From NCBI GenBank assembly GCA_016935665.1, contig JAFGQN010000238.1:1-64000 (forward strand): 64,000 nt of DNA, written 5' to 3'. The DNA comes from Deltaproteobacteria bacterium. Lineage in GTDB: Bacteria > Myxococcota_A > Polyangia > JAAYKL01. Position numbers and translations under genes: made by a program. Of this stretch, positions 9,074-18,226 are shown in pieces. The first letter of the stretch is position 1. Each line of letters opens with the position of its first letter. The notes beneath the pieces are model-generated. The model worked only from the letters and a program-made list of their open reading frames with translations. It ran no database searches and was not told where the DNA came from.

Positions 9074-10189
9074 ATGTCTCAAAAACGCGATTATTATGAA
9101 GTTCTCGAGGTGGCTAAAGACGCTTCGGAGCAGGATTTAAAAAAAGCCTATCGACGCCTGGCCATGAAGTATCACCCGGATCAAAATCCGGATGACGATA
9201 CTGCAGCAGAGCGTTTTAAAGAACTCACAGAGGCGTATCGGGTACTCTCCAATTCTGAGACCCGGGCCCGCTATGACCGTTTCGGTCACCAGGGCGCCAC
9301 TTCGGGGGGTGCGGGGTATACGGGGATGGATTTCGATATGGATTTGGGCTCAATGACCGATTTTTTCGAGTCCATTTTCGGGTCCATGTTCGGGGGCGCC
9401 ACACGGCGCAGGCGGGTGCGACGCGGAAACGATTTGCAATATGATTTGAAGGTGACACTGGAGCAGGTCATTAGTGGCGCGGACTTGCGCATTACCATTC
9501 CGCGCGCGGTATCCTGTGATGAGTGTGGTGGCACCGGCGCACTCAAGGGAACGTCGCCCAGAGTGTGTTCCCGCTGCGGTGGACATGGGCAAATTCGATT
9601 GCAACAGGGGATTTTCATGATGAGTTCCACCTGTCCCAGTTGCAATGGTTCCGGGCAGGAAGTGGCAGAACCGTGTCCCTCCTGTGATCGCGGTTTGGTT
9701 GAAAAGGAAGAGGAATTTAATGTCTCCATCCCTCCAGGGATAGAGGATGGCAAAGTGAAAGTGATTCGCGGTGCGGGTGAACATGGCCGCAACGGCGCGC
9801 CTCCAGGGGATTTGAATATCCGTGTGTTTATTGAACGGCATTCGGTGTTTGAGAGGGATGGTGACGACCTCGTGTGCGAACAGGCGATTACCTGGCCGCA
9901 GGCTGTGCTCGGTGACGAGGTGGAAGTCAAAACCATTGACTCCACCGTGCGTATGAAGGTGAAACCGGGAACGCGTTCGGGTCAGGTCTACCTGCTTCGG
10001 GGCAAAGGTGTTCCGCATTTCTACAGCAGCGGTCGCGGGGATTTGCGCGTAAAAATTGATATTGACGTCCCCACCAAACTCAATGACGCGCAGGTGGAAC
10101 TGGTTGAGCAACTGGGTAAGGCGCTGGGCACTGCTGTCAAAATGAAACGGCACTCCCTTGTGGACAAAGTGAAAAGCCTTTTTGACTGA
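9074..10189 (+). CDS. dnaJ: DnaJ Hsp40 co-chaperone
   Basis: The 371-residue protein has an N-terminal J domain with HPD at 34-36. A Gly/Phe/Met/Asp-rich linker (about 75-112) follows. Four zinc-binding repeats come next: CDECGGTG, CSRCGGHG, CPSCNGSG and CPSCDRG, the last one degenerate at its end. The C-terminal substrate-binding beta domains follow (IPPGIEDGKVKVIRGAGEHG...). It stimulates DnaK ATPase and delivers clients. It is the third gene of the operon. Its stop is only 3 bp from the end of a convergent lipoprotein gene, and no terminator is evident between them. Confidence 0.96.
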   Translation: MSQKRDYYEVLEVAKDASEQDLKKAYRRLAMKYHPDQNPDDDTAAERFKELTEAYRVLSNSETRARYDRFGHQGATSGGAGYTGMDFDMDLGSMTDFFESIFGSMFGGATRRRRVRRGNDLQYDLKVTLEQVISGADLRITIPRAVSCDECGGTGALKGTSPRVCSRCGGHGQIRLQQGIFMMSSTCPSCNGSGQEVAEPCPSCDRGLVEKEEEFNVSIPPGIEDGKVKVIRGAGEHGRNGAPPGDLNIRVFIERHSVFERDGDDLVCEQAITWPQAVLGDEVEVKTIDSTVRMKVKPGTRSGQVYLLRGKGVPHFYSSGRGDLRVKIDIDVPTKLNDAQVELVEQLGKALGTAVKMKRHSLVDKVKSLFD

Positions 10190-10192
10190 AAA

Positions 10193-10915
10193 TCAGTACC
10201 CGGCGCGACATTTGTCGTAGTCGGCGATTTCTGCGTCAGAGCAGGTTGCTGTCGCAGGTACACAACCCGCCAAAAGTTCAATGACCACTGAAAGTTGATC
10301 CTGGAGTGCGGATTCTGTCGTCAGCATGCACGTACTATAATATTCATCTTCGGTCAGCAGTGGATTTTCCCCCAAAAAACATGTGGTGTTGTAGGCGCAG
10401 ATCGTTTCTAACGCTTCGGCGGTCGTGATACTGCTGCTGTCGCTGAGGCATTGCGTCATGGCGGCGTCGGAAGTCGTGTCGTTTTCCCATGTGATACATG
10501 GCAGGGATGCGGCGCAAGTGAACAGGCTCCTGATAGTCGCTTCGTCCAGCACGGTAAGCGTCATGCAAGTATTCTGGATGCTATCTGTTCGTGTGCTGTC
10601 CCACCTGCAAATACCCCCAATGCTCTGCATGCCCTGGATACATGCAGCTATAGCGGGCGGATAGTCGGTGCTGCTTTCGGTATCCGACAAAAACGTATCG
10701 TCAGAGCCGTCGGTGCTCTGTGGTGCGTCGGAATGTGTGGATGAAATCCCCGCTGAATCACCATTGGTCGAGCTGGTGTCACCCGTTTGAGTACTGGAAT
10801 CAACATAGACCGAAGTGTCTGTGGTATTGGCGTGACTGCCGGAGTTGTCGCCGCACGATGCGAGTAAACACAGAACCAGGATGCAACTGAAAACAAAAAC
10901 AGATGGGGGTGGCAT
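10193..10915 (-). CDS. Putative lipoprotein, Cys-rich, unknown function
   Basis: This 240-residue protein has a lipoprotein signal peptide (VFVFSCILVLCLLASC, lipid Cys at 21). A Ser/Thr/Asp-rich stalk (about 22-80) follows, then a domain of about 150 residues with roughly ten cysteines, probably disulfide-bonded in the periplasm or at the surface. I recognise no family. It shares its layout (lipobox, acidic low-complexity stalk, C-terminal domain) with the products at 18648-19295 and 30562-32304. GGAGG lies upstream of the ATG. It converges with dnaJ. Confidence 0.75.
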   Translation of the reverse strand: MPPPSVFVFSCILVLCLLASCGDNSGSHANTTDTSVYVDSSTQTGDTSSTNGDSAGISSTHSDAPQSTDGSDDTFLSDTESSTDYPPAIAACIQGMQSIGGICRWDSTRTDSIQNTCMTLTVLDEATIRSLFTCAASLPCITWENDTTSDAAMTQCLSDSSSITTAEALETICAYNTTCFLGENPLLTEDEYYSTCMLTTESALQDQLSVVIELLAGCVPATATCSDAEIADYDKCRAGY

Positions 10916-11054
10916 GAATGTCCTCCGGTGTGTCGTTATTCAACGGACTTCCTCATCTCTTTTACTATTTCGGCAATTGAGAACAATTGTTTATCCGGAA
11001 GTGAGATTTTTCCGTGACAACGGAGGACCCAAACGGGGATTATCGGCTGCCATG

Positions 11055-11582
11055 CTATTTCATCGGCGTAAATTCCAGCACCAGCGCCATGTCCTCACAG
11101 ATTTCTTCGAGGTTATCTCGAAGCAAAGTGGCGTCCATTGTTTCCGGTATGTTCAGCTCGCCTTTGATGCGGAACATGGGGGTGCCAATAAATGCCATGT
11201 TGGCCATGCTGGTGTCCATCGTGATAACGCTCACGCCCTGACCGGCCATCGCGGTGGTGAGTCGGCTAACGATGCCGGGCCTATCGTGGCCAGTGGCTTC
11301 GAATTGCCAGGTGTTGCGCACAACTTCCTTTGACTTCTCGCTGGGTTTTTTGAAATGGCAGCTGATAGCCATTTCCCCCTCCAGCGCAGCGCATTCGGTC
11401 TGGATTTGCGCCATGGCGTCCGCAGATGCCGCAAACAGGATAATCAGCGCAAAATCGCCGGCCAGCGTGGTCATGCGACTATCTTCAAAGTTTCCGCCAT
11501 TGTCGTGAATAATTGAAGATATTCTGGATACAAGTCCCGGGCGGTCGGGACCAATTGCAAAAAGCACCATTTGCGTCGTCAT
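11055..11582 (-). CDS. Double ACT-domain regulator, GcvR-like
   Basis: The 175-residue protein is two ACT domains in tandem. Each opens with the signature of amino-acid-binding ACT modules: IGPDRPGLVSRISSII (about 10-25) and GHDRPGIVSRLTTAMA (about 95-110). This is the architecture of GcvR, which represses the glycine cleavage regulator GcvA in enterobacteria. No gcvA or gcv operon is visible here, so a broader amino-acid-sensing role is equally possible. The start at 11582 follows AAGGAGG. An upstream in-frame codon at 11612 has no ribosome-binding site. Confidence 0.8.
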   Translation of the reverse strand: MTTQMVLFAIGPDRPGLVSRISSIIHDNGGNFEDSRMTTLAGDFALIILFAASADAMAQIQTECAALEGEMAISCHFKKPSEKSKEVVRNTWQFEATGHDRPGIVSRLTTAMAGQGVSVITMDTSMANMAFIGTPMFRIKGELNIPETMDATLLRDNLEEICEDMALVLEFTPMK

Positions 11583-11684
11583 GGCTTTCCTCCTTGTCCC
11601 AGCTGGGAACAATTCATTGGACGCTGTACGTTATCACAACCGCTGGGGTTTCAAAAATTCCTGGCGATTTGCGGCTGGAGCTGC

Positions 11685-11737
11685 AAAAAAAAAGACGGGT
11701 CCCTAAAAGAGCCATCACTGTTCTTTAGCTAGGGACC
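11685..11737 (-). terminator. Intrinsic terminator, minus strand, no upstream gene
   Basis: On the minus strand GGTCCCTA (11737-11730) pairs perfectly with TAGGGACC (11705-11698). The inner stem continues with AAAGA/TCTTT around an 11-nt loop, and the hairpin is followed after CGTC by nine T residues (11693-11685). The nearest minus-strand gene, the ACT regulator, starts downstream of it at 11582, and no minus-strand gene lies upstream. It therefore ends some other transcript. Confidence 0.6.
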
Positions 11738-11901
11738 GGAGGGTGGGGTAGTCCTTGAGCGTCTATTGCAAAAACACCAGGCAGGTTACGGTGTTTCTGC
11801 GCCTGACAAAAGTAGGTTGATTGGCTTTACAAGCAGGGTTCGTGCCAGGTTTTGCAAAATTGGGAAAATCGGTATTTACCGAGGGTTGAAGGTAAAAAAT
11901 A
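11698..11901 (-). ncRNA. Candidate structured small RNA
   Basis: A transcript starting near 11901 and ending at the terminator above would be about 205-215 nt. A weak promoter is present on the minus strand: TCGAAA (11937-11932), 18-nt spacer, TATAAA (11913-11908). The interior can form a 7-bp stem (11772-11778 with 11790-11796) that competes with a bulged 7-bp stem (11778-11784 with 11797-11805). A GGAC/GGTCC hairpin lies just before the terminator. It does not match 6S, SRP, RNase P or tmRNA signatures that I know. A 68-residue open frame on this strand is unconvincing. Confidence 0.3.
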
Positions 11902-11915
11902 TGTTTTTTTATACT
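11886..11915 (+). promoter_or_regulatory. Candidate sigma-70 promoter for the transglycosylase gene
   Basis: TTGAAG (11886-11891) and TATACT (11910-11915) are separated by 18 nt, about 95 bp before the TTG start at 12010. It overlaps the weak opposing promoter proposed for the candidate small RNA, so the two could interfere. Confidence 0.45.
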
Positions 11916-12009
11916 CAGTGTGATATCGCTGTTTCGATTATGAAATATAGTTCTTTCTAAAGCGAACAAAGAACCATGGGGTCATTATTTACCGGGAAGA
12001 GGAAAATCT

Positions 12010-14385
12010 TTGAAACACGACTGTCATAATTGTTCACTTTTCAGATTGGAGTTTCACCTGGTGGTTGTAGTGTGCGTTTTCGCCCTGTTTCATATGGGGT
12101 GTGGCGCCGGATGCAGTTGTGCGCAGAAGGAAAGCGCTTCACCCAACGAGAACCCCCAAACGGCCAAAGCACCCACCGCTCAACCCGTATCCCAGAGACC
12201 ATCTTCCCCCCAAAAAACGGCTATCAATCTGGTGGACGTGGGGAGAGATGTGGAGTTCGGCCGCTATGCAGATGCGCTTCAAAAACTGAAGGGGCATATC
12301 GAAGACTCGGACAAAACGCGATATTTGGCAGCCCGTGCCATGTTTGCTCAAAAAAAATTCAAGTCGGTTGTCCGCGTGCTGGCCGGACCATATGCGTTCA
12401 GTCATTCCGAGCTGCAGCACAAATCCCTGGAGTTGCGCCTTGATGCGCTGATTGTACTGAAGCGATTCAGCGATGCTGTGAAAGAACTGAATGCGCTCCT
12501 CGAGAATCCTCATTTGAGCAAGGGCGAAAAGCGGGATTTGCTGGTCAAACGCGGGGAGTGCCAAATGACCAATGCGCAGTTTGGTGAGGCGTTGGCCAGT
12601 TTTGAGCACGCGCGAAAATGGGCAGGGCCTAAACTGCGCGAAAAACTTGCCGTTCAGATGGGCGCCGCTTTAATGGGAGAAAAAAGACGCAGTGAAGCGG
12701 TGACGCTGCTGGCGCCTCTGGCGCTGTCCAGTGGACGTGAGGATGTGATGAATGACGCGTATCAGTTGCTGGTCGATAATGACAGTTTGCCCGACTGGTC
12801 CGCCAAAGAAAAACTGGGGCGTATCCGCCAGCTCATTGCCAATAAAAGCTGGTCTTTGGCACTGGGCGACATTGCCGCATTGGAAAAGGATTCAGGCCCG
12901 GATACTCAAAAGGAGTTGCGCTGGAATCGGGCACAGGTTCAGTTCAAGCGCCGCCGACACTACAAAGAAGCCATCTCCGCACTGGCGCTGGTGGAAAAAG
13001 ACGGTGCGCCGTATGCGGATGATGCAGCGTTTCTTAAGGCCAGAGCACTGGCCCGTTTGGACAGGGATGAAGAATCCATTGGGGCGTTTCGCACATATGC
13101 CAAAAAAACGCGCAATAAGGCGCGGGCTGATGAGGCGCGGTTTCATGCTGCCCGACTGGAGTTTTATCTGGGAAAACATGCTGCTGCGCTGAAAAATTTC
13201 AAATTGCTGGTGGGGGATACAAAACATCAGCGCCGCACGGGCCTGGATGGCGGCACCACAAGAGATGCCTGGTTTCTGATGGGGATGTCCGCGTTTTTGC
13301 AAAAACGGTACAACGAAGCCACAAAAATGTTTGCGGCGTCATCTGTTGGGTCTAAAAGCCAGGAAGCCATTTTACGCAATCAGTACTGGGCCGCAGCCGC
13401 CCAATTGTTCACCGACGTTAAAGCAGGCCAAACTGCGCTGGAAGAGGTTTGCCAGGACGATGGCACCAGCTGGTATGCGGCGTTTGCTGCCGTTCGCCTG
13501 CAGCAGGCGGGACTCGCATCAGAGGTATGCCGTGTTCTATTGCCGGCGTACTCAACCGCCCCATCGGCGAATCACAGTGACGGCGCAAAGCCGCAGAAAT
13601 CGGCGCAATCGGAAGACAATGGCGAGCTGATTGAACCGAACATGTCACTGGAGCAAATATCCAGCAAAGCGGCGCTATATGCATCCATGGGGCTGTATCG
13701 CCCGGCGGCGGAGGCGCTGCAGCAGGTGGAAAACGGAAAAAAATCACCGGCGGACAGGCGGGATTTCATTGCGCATTACCTGCGTCTCGACGCGCCACAA
13801 TATGCCATTCGTAGCGCCAGCATTGGGCTTGAATGGAATTTCGATAATTCCGATTTTCCATGGTTGGCTCATACCGCATATCCCGTCCCGTATCGCTCAC
13901 TGGTGCATGAACAGGAGCAACGGCATAATTTGCCTCCCTATCTGATATATGCCATCGCGCGCAAGGAAAGTCTCTTTGATCCACTGGCAGTCTCGTATGT
14001 TGGCGCCATGGGGATGATGCAGATGATGCCAGCGACATACGAGACCAATCGCAAACGAGCGGGATTGCCCCGATTGGTCGACGGCGCGCTGCCAACGGCG
14101 GCACAGTCCGTTGTAGCCGGTGGGTTTGAGCTGGCGCATTTACTTGAAAAGTTCAATGGCAGCATTCCACTGGCCGTTATGGCATACAATGGTGGCAGCG
14201 GTGCAGTGGAGCGCTGGCTGACACGTTCGGGCGAATTTACCATGGACGTGTTTGTGGAAAAGGCCGGCTTCGCCCAGACACGCAATTATGTTCGTCGCGT
14301 CTACCAGAATCTGATTCGATATACACAGCTTTACAACGCGCCACTGCCATCTCTTCCCCGCTTCGCACAACCGAAAGACAAATAA
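12010..14385 (+). CDS. slt: Lytic murein transglycosylase with TPR-like N-terminal region (Slt70-type)
   Basis: The 791-residue protein has an N-terminal hydrophobic export segment ending in GCGAGCSCA, possibly a non-canonical lipobox. A long helical TPR-like superhelix (about 75-600) follows, then a C-terminal SLT domain. The catalytic glutamate is E653 in IARKESLFDP, followed by GAMGMMQMMPAT and MAYNGGSGAVERW, all standard family-1 motifs. It cleaves the MurNAc-GlcNAc bond to 1,6-anhydro products during wall remodelling. The start codon is TTG, preceded by AGAGG; the TTG is needed to keep the export signal. A strong hairpin lies just after the stop. Confidence 0.9.
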   Translation: MKHDCHNCSLFRLEFHLVVVVCVFALFHMGCGAGCSCAQKESASPNENPQTAKAPTAQPVSQRPSSPQKTAINLVDVGRDVEFGRYADALQKLKGHIEDSDKTRYLAARAMFAQKKFKSVVRVLAGPYAFSHSELQHKSLELRLDALIVLKRFSDAVKELNALLENPHLSKGEKRDLLVKRGECQMTNAQFGEALASFEHARKWAGPKLREKLAVQMGAALMGEKRRSEAVTLLAPLALSSGREDVMNDAYQLLVDNDSLPDWSAKEKLGRIRQLIANKSWSLALGDIAALEKDSGPDTQKELRWNRAQVQFKRRRHYKEAISALALVEKDGAPYADDAAFLKARALARLDRDEESIGAFRTYAKKTRNKARADEARFHAARLEFYLGKHAAALKNFKLLVGDTKHQRRTGLDGGTTRDAWFLMGMSAFLQKRYNEATKMFAASSVGSKSQEAILRNQYWAAAAQLFTDVKAGQTALEEVCQDDGTSWYAAFAAVRLQQAGLASEVCRVLLPAYSTAPSANHSDGAKPQKSAQSEDNGELIEPNMSLEQISSKAALYASMGLYRPAAEALQQVENGKKSPADRRDFIAHYLRLDAPQYAIRSASIGLEWNFDNSDFPWLAHTAYPVPYRSLVHEQEQRHNLPPYLIYAIARKESLFDPLAVSYVGAMGMMQMMPATYETNRKRAGLPRLVDGALPTAAQSVVAGGFELAHLLEKFNGSIPLAVMAYNGGSGAVERWLTRSGEFTMDVFVEKAGFAQTRNYVRRVYQNLIRYTQLYNAPLPSLPRFAQPKDK

Positions 14386-14402
14386 ATGACGACAGAATAA
14401 CC

Positions 14403-14423
14403 GGCCCAAAGTCCTTTGGGGCC
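14403..14423. terminator. Hairpin after slt
   Basis: GGCCCAAAG and CTTTGGGGCC form a 9-bp stem with one bulged G and a 2-nt loop, 18 bp after the slt stop. It is followed by an AT-rich rather than T-rich stretch, so terminator function is likely but not certain. Confidence 0.45.
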
Positions 14424-14561
14424 ATAAATATTGTTCATTATAATTGGAATTGTGCATTTTCTTTTTTGGAATTCCGTCGGGCAGGTTTTGAGATGAACGT
14501 CAGGCTGTGTTATGGTTGGTCCTGAAAACAAGAACTGCAATCGAAGCGAGAGGAGTATTTC

Positions 14562-15611
14562 ATGCACAAAAACTGTCATTTCGGATGGCCATTGATGATT
14601 CTATTATTCACTTTGCCAGTCCGCGTTGGAATTGCTGCCAGTCCTCAGGCGGGCGGAAACGATGATGCAAAGGTGGAATCATTGAAAAAGACAGAGCCGG
14701 ATGCGCAAAAGTCCAATGATGACGACTCCAGTCAAGCCGCCGGAGATGAATCAGCCAAAGAATCCGATGCGCCAGCGGCTGCAGAGACGAAAAAGGAGAA
14801 GAAAGTAAAAAAAGAAAAAACCAATTCTTCGAAGGAAGCGGCTGTCCCATCGGATGATACGCCCCAAAAGGTCGTTGAGAAGGCAAAAAAACAGGAACAT
14901 ATCACTGCTGCCAAAGCCGAAAAAGAACAGCGAAAGGCTGCAAAACAAGCAGAAAATGCGCAGCGTATTGCCACTGTCAAGGCTGAAAAAGCCAGGCAAA
15001 AAGAGTTGCGAAAGAAAATCAGAGACGCACGTCAAGCGGCCATGACGGCATACGACGGGTTTGCACCGGCGAGAGAGAAAAAGAAATCCGCCAAAATACA
15101 GGCAACCATGGCAACCGCGCAATTGACCCGAAAACAGGAGAAACTTGCGGAGCGAAAAGAGGAGTTGTCAACGCTTGAGGCGGAATTGGCCAGGGTGCAG
15201 CCGGAATTCACCGTAGCAGAAGCCGCGCTGCAGACTGCCGTTGCCGAAGTAAAGAAACTGGAAGAGGCCCGACCTGATTTCACAAAGGAAAAAGATACTG
15301 AAAAAAGAAAACAGATGAGAAGCGACTACACCACACAGTTGTATGAAGCGAAGCGGGTTGTCAAAAAAGCCAAAAAGGTGTGGGATGAGAAAAAACCATC
15401 CGTCGAATATCGGCTTTTGCAAAAAGCCAAACTTGAAAAGCAGATTGCCAACCTCACCGAAAAAGTGACCGAAGCGACCGCCCAAAAAGCCGAAGCCGAC
15501 AAGCTCGCCGCCGAAGCGGAGGCCGCTTTCAAATCGGCCTCGGAACAAAAGACATCCACCGCCGCCGCGCTGCAACAACTGATGGAATCTGAGAAGGCGC
15601 AGACTCCGTGA
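14562..15611 (+). CDS. Exported Lys/Ala/Glu-rich coiled-coil protein
   Basis: This 349-residue protein has a signal peptide (about 1-27, MILLFTLPVRVGIAA). A low-complexity stretch rich in Asp, Ser, Lys and Ala follows, then an extended coiled coil from about residue 110 to the end with heptad-like AEKEQRKAAKQAENAQ patterns. I recognise no family; TolA-like or periplasmic-spanning structural proteins look similar by composition only. GAGGAG lies upstream of the ATG. It follows slt after a hairpin, so it may have its own promoter. Confidence 0.75.
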   Translation: MHKNCHFGWPLMILLFTLPVRVGIAASPQAGGNDDAKVESLKKTEPDAQKSNDDDSSQAAGDESAKESDAPAAAETKKEKKVKKEKTNSSKEAAVPSDDTPQKVVEKAKKQEHITAAKAEKEQRKAAKQAENAQRIATVKAEKARQKELRKKIRDARQAAMTAYDGFAPAREKKKSAKIQATMATAQLTRKQEKLAERKEELSTLEAELARVQPEFTVAEAALQTAVAEVKKLEEARPDFTKEKDTEKRKQMRSDYTTQLYEAKRVVKKAKKVWDEKKPSVEYRLLQKAKLEKQIANLTEKVTEATAQKAEADKLAAEAEAAFKSASEQKTSTAAALQQLMESEKAQTP

Positions 15612-15655
15612 CGCCTCGGGAACATCGAGTCAGAAGATTATCATTCTCTCTATTT

Positions 15656-16804
15656 TTATTTTGACAAATAGCCGGTACGGACCAGGTAATTGTGATAGTT
15701 TTCCCTGGTTTTGTAGAATCGCGCTTCCAGCTGGTATCGGTATTCTTCCAGCGTTTTTCCTCTGGCATTTCGGTACTCATCAGCCTGCCAAGCGTCTTTG
15801 ACTAAATCGTAATATTTATCCAAACAGGGCAACATGTTTTCGGGCGTGAGCCGATTGTGAATGAATTGAATATATTGCTCAAAAAGACTGCGGTAGGGGG
15901 CATCAACATAAAAAAATCTGCGCATCATGTGATTTGTTTCGAAAATGGTACCGTCGTCTGGTGAGGCATTTCCGAAAAATGTGACATCCAAATCCCAGGG
16001 CAGAATGTGGAAGCGGGGGTGAAGCGCAGTCGAAACGAAGAAAAAGTTGTTATTGATACCATCTCGGTGCATCAGGTACTGGGTCATTGCCATATAGAGC
16101 AGAATCTGATTTACATCGCCCAGCTCTTCGATGCGCTGTCGTCCTTCATCCGATGGCGCACTGGCGAGGCGCCGGATAAACTCTTCGAGACCCACATACT
16201 CTTTGGAGCCATACTTGGCGGAAAACTTCTGGTCCAGGTTGGCATATATTTCGGCTCCGCTTCCCATTAGCGCTTTGCTGGCCTGGTACATAAATTGTGG
16301 TGGCAGCCCGTCGGGCGCCGCATTTTTCCAGTAACATGAATCTGTGAAAAGCTGTTGAAGGTGGTAAACGCCATAATATTCGTCGTTTACCCACAACGCC
16401 ACCGGTTCGTATCTGGGCATTTTAAAACCCACCAATTCGTAAGCGTGATATGCCAGGGTGGCGTTCATTGTGGAGTAGTCGCCAACCATGGCATTGAGGC
16501 GAAAGACGCGCATACACTCAAACGGTTTGTCCAGATAGAGCTCGTAACTTCTTCGAAAATTTTTAATGCTGGTCGCTCCGGAGTGCAGGATTTTTGCGTC
16601 AAAAACGTCGTCGTTTATCCATATTCGCGCCGGAACTTTGGGTTTGACGTGTAACCCCGTTCGCATTGCAGAGAGTTCACCTTCGTCAACATAGATGGCA
16701 AAAGTGAACGGAAGACCATAGCCGGGCAGATGCGGTGATTCGTTGCAACTCGATACCATTAATAAAGCAAAGAGTAACGATACGAAGATACACAATGTCT
16801 TCAT
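15656..16804 (-). CDS. CotH-like kinase family lipoprotein
   Basis: The 382-residue protein starts with a lipoprotein signal (MKTLCIFVSLLFALLMVSSC, lipid Cys at 20). The rest matches the CotH family, atypical protein kinases first known from Bacillus spore coats. FRRSYELYLDKPF resembles the lysine-bearing region, VNDEYYGVYHLQQLF the following strands, and HILPWDLDVTFF the metal-binding DxD-like region. The start at 16804 is one base after the upstream gene's stop, so the two are translationally coupled; an upstream ATG at 16906 would overlap that gene by 100 bp and hide the signal peptide. Substrates are unknown; extracytoplasmic location is inferred from the lipobox. Confidence 0.75.
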   Translation of the reverse strand: MKTLCIFVSLLFALLMVSSCNESPHLPGYGLPFTFAIYVDEGELSAMRTGLHVKPKVPARIWINDDVFDAKILHSGATSIKNFRRSYELYLDKPFECMRVFRLNAMVGDYSTMNATLAYHAYELVGFKMPRYEPVALWVNDEYYGVYHLQQLFTDSCYWKNAAPDGLPPQFMYQASKALMGSGAEIYANLDQKFSAKYGSKEYVGLEEFIRRLASAPSDEGRQRIEELGDVNQILLYMAMTQYLMHRDGINNNFFFVSTALHPRFHILPWDLDVTFFGNASPDDGTIFETNHMMRRFFYVDAPYRSLFEQYIQFIHNRLTPENMLPCLDKYYDLVKDAWQADEYRNARGKTLEEYRYQLEARFYKTRENYHNYLVRTGYLSK

Positions 16805-16805
16805 T

Positions 16806-17828
16806 TTAAAAAAAGTAAACCAGTTCTGCATAAATACACTTTTGCTCATATCGCCGCTCATCAATGGATTTTGGGGAACTGACTCCGATGGTTTCAGCAT
16901 TAACACTCAAAAAGATTTTTTGAATCTGCAGACGCAGTCCCAAAAGAAACTGGAGACTGTTGCTTCTCAGATGATGCAAGTCGTCAAATATCAGCGAAGA
17001 ATGAAACAGGGGTTGCAGGGAAACTCTGCCAGTAAGCCGATACCGGTACGCCGCCTCCACCCGTGGGCTCAGAAAATGGACTTTGCGGCTGTTTCGAAAC
17101 AGCATTTCAAAATGACTGCCATCGGGGTCGATGCCGTGAATGATTTCCAGGGCCAGACGAGACGATTTGTGCCCATACCACATGGCCAGAGCGTTTGCGA
17201 ACATATTCAATCTGCCTACGGTTTTAAACGACCGCATCTCAAATATTCCCCATAATCCAGCGTGAAGTCCGTTTATGCCTGAAATAGCGTGAATGGCAGA
17301 CCAGGTAAAATTGGTGTTGTGGCTGCCGTCATGGGAAAAAGCCAGAGAGAATGTGTTTGCTTTATTTTTGTCAGGGCGCCATCGAACATTAACGGCCAAC
17401 TGCCGTCCCACCAAACCGCTACGGCTCATTTTCTGATAGATTTGCGCTCTGTGAATGGTGAGTCGTTCGTCCTTGTTCCGTTCGTAATCGAGCCCAATGA
17501 TTTTTTTTGAATATCCGATACGCAAACGCCATGTTTTGTTGGGTTTATAGTCGACATAAAGACGGGACGGAATGACTTCTCTGTCGTAGGCAGATGCGTC
17601 CAGTGCGAACACGCCCCGAATGTGCTTTTGAATTTTTAGTTTGAGTTTGAGTCGGCCCTCCATGTTGGCTTCGTTATCAAATGTATATCCTTCCGGAAGC
17701 GGGCCAATGGTGCTGTCACAAGTTGCGTTCAAGTACCCGGTGGCTTTCAGTGCGATGGCGTATCCGCTTTGTAAAATGGACGTCAGAAGAATGGCAGTTG
17801 CCGACAATAGAGTGAGTTGTGTACGCAT
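16806..17828 (-). CDS. Exported protein, candidate outer-membrane beta-barrel
   Basis: This 340-residue protein has a signal peptide (MRTQLTLLSATAILLTSILQ..., cleavage near residue 25). The mature part shows many alternating polar/aromatic strands and ends in YAELVYFF, a terminal Phe as in BAM-assembled outer-membrane proteins. I cannot place it in a named family. AGGA precedes the ATG. It is immediately followed, with coupling, by the CotH-like kinase gene, which suggests a joint function at the outer membrane or a shared surface structure. Confidence 0.65.
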   Translation of the reverse strand: MRTQLTLLSATAILLTSILQSGYAIALKATGYLNATCDSTIGPLPEGYTFDNEANMEGRLKLKLKIQKHIRGVFALDASAYDREVIPSRLYVDYKPNKTWRLRIGYSKKIIGLDYERNKDERLTIHRAQIYQKMSRSGLVGRQLAVNVRWRPDKNKANTFSLAFSHDGSHNTNFTWSAIHAISGINGLHAGLWGIFEMRSFKTVGRLNMFANALAMWYGHKSSRLALEIIHGIDPDGSHFEMLFRNSRKVHFLSPRVEAAYRYRLTGRVSLQPLFHSSLIFDDLHHLRSNSLQFLLGLRLQIQKIFLSVNAETIGVSSPKSIDERRYEQKCIYAELVYFF

Positions 17829-17867
17829 GTTGTTCCTGCGGTGTAAACGTTAAAGAAATTTACTGTA

Positions 17868-18131
17868 TCAAATCAGAGACGTATTGTCATCGACCACGGC
17901 GCCATCAGATTTGTAAATTTTCCCACCCTGTGAATATTCGTGATAGAGGCTGTTGTTGCAGTCTCTGGGATGATTGTCTGTGCCCAGGAAGTCGATGCGG
18001 TCTACGTTGTTCCCCCAGTATTTATAGTAACCCGCCACGTATCCCACCGTGTCGGTAGCCGTCAGACGTCCATCGAATTTGTAGATCGCGCCATCATCGT
18101 CGGAAACTATGAAGTGTGGACTGGTTTCCAT
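17868..18131 (-). CDS. Small hypothetical protein with (I/V)YK-DG repeats
   Basis: The 87-residue product contains two copies of an IYKxDG motif (AIYKFDGRL near 15 and KIYKSDGAV near 71) around a Gly/Tyr-rich middle. It ends 39 bp before the barrel-like gene on the same strand and could be the first gene of that operon. No signal peptide and no strong ribosome-binding site are seen. It may be real, or a remnant of a longer repeat protein. Confidence 0.45.
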   Translation of the reverse strand: METSPHFIVSDDDGAIYKFDGRLTATDTVGYVAGYYKYWGNNVDRIDFLGTDNHPRDCNNSLYHEYSQGGKIYKSDGAVVDDNTSLI

Positions 18132-18226
18132 ATGAAAGAAAATTAACTCAACGCATGCCAGAAAAGGGCAGACGTGTCACAATGCCCATCGGGGAAAACT
18201 AAAACGGATTGCACAAGAGACAAATA

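Noticed and set aside
9350-10153. 267-codon frame opposite dnaJ
   Set aside because: A shadow of dnaJ; no domain.
11763-11969. 68-codon minus-strand frame
   Set aside because: TTG start, no ribosome-binding site; a non-coding RNA explains the terminator better.
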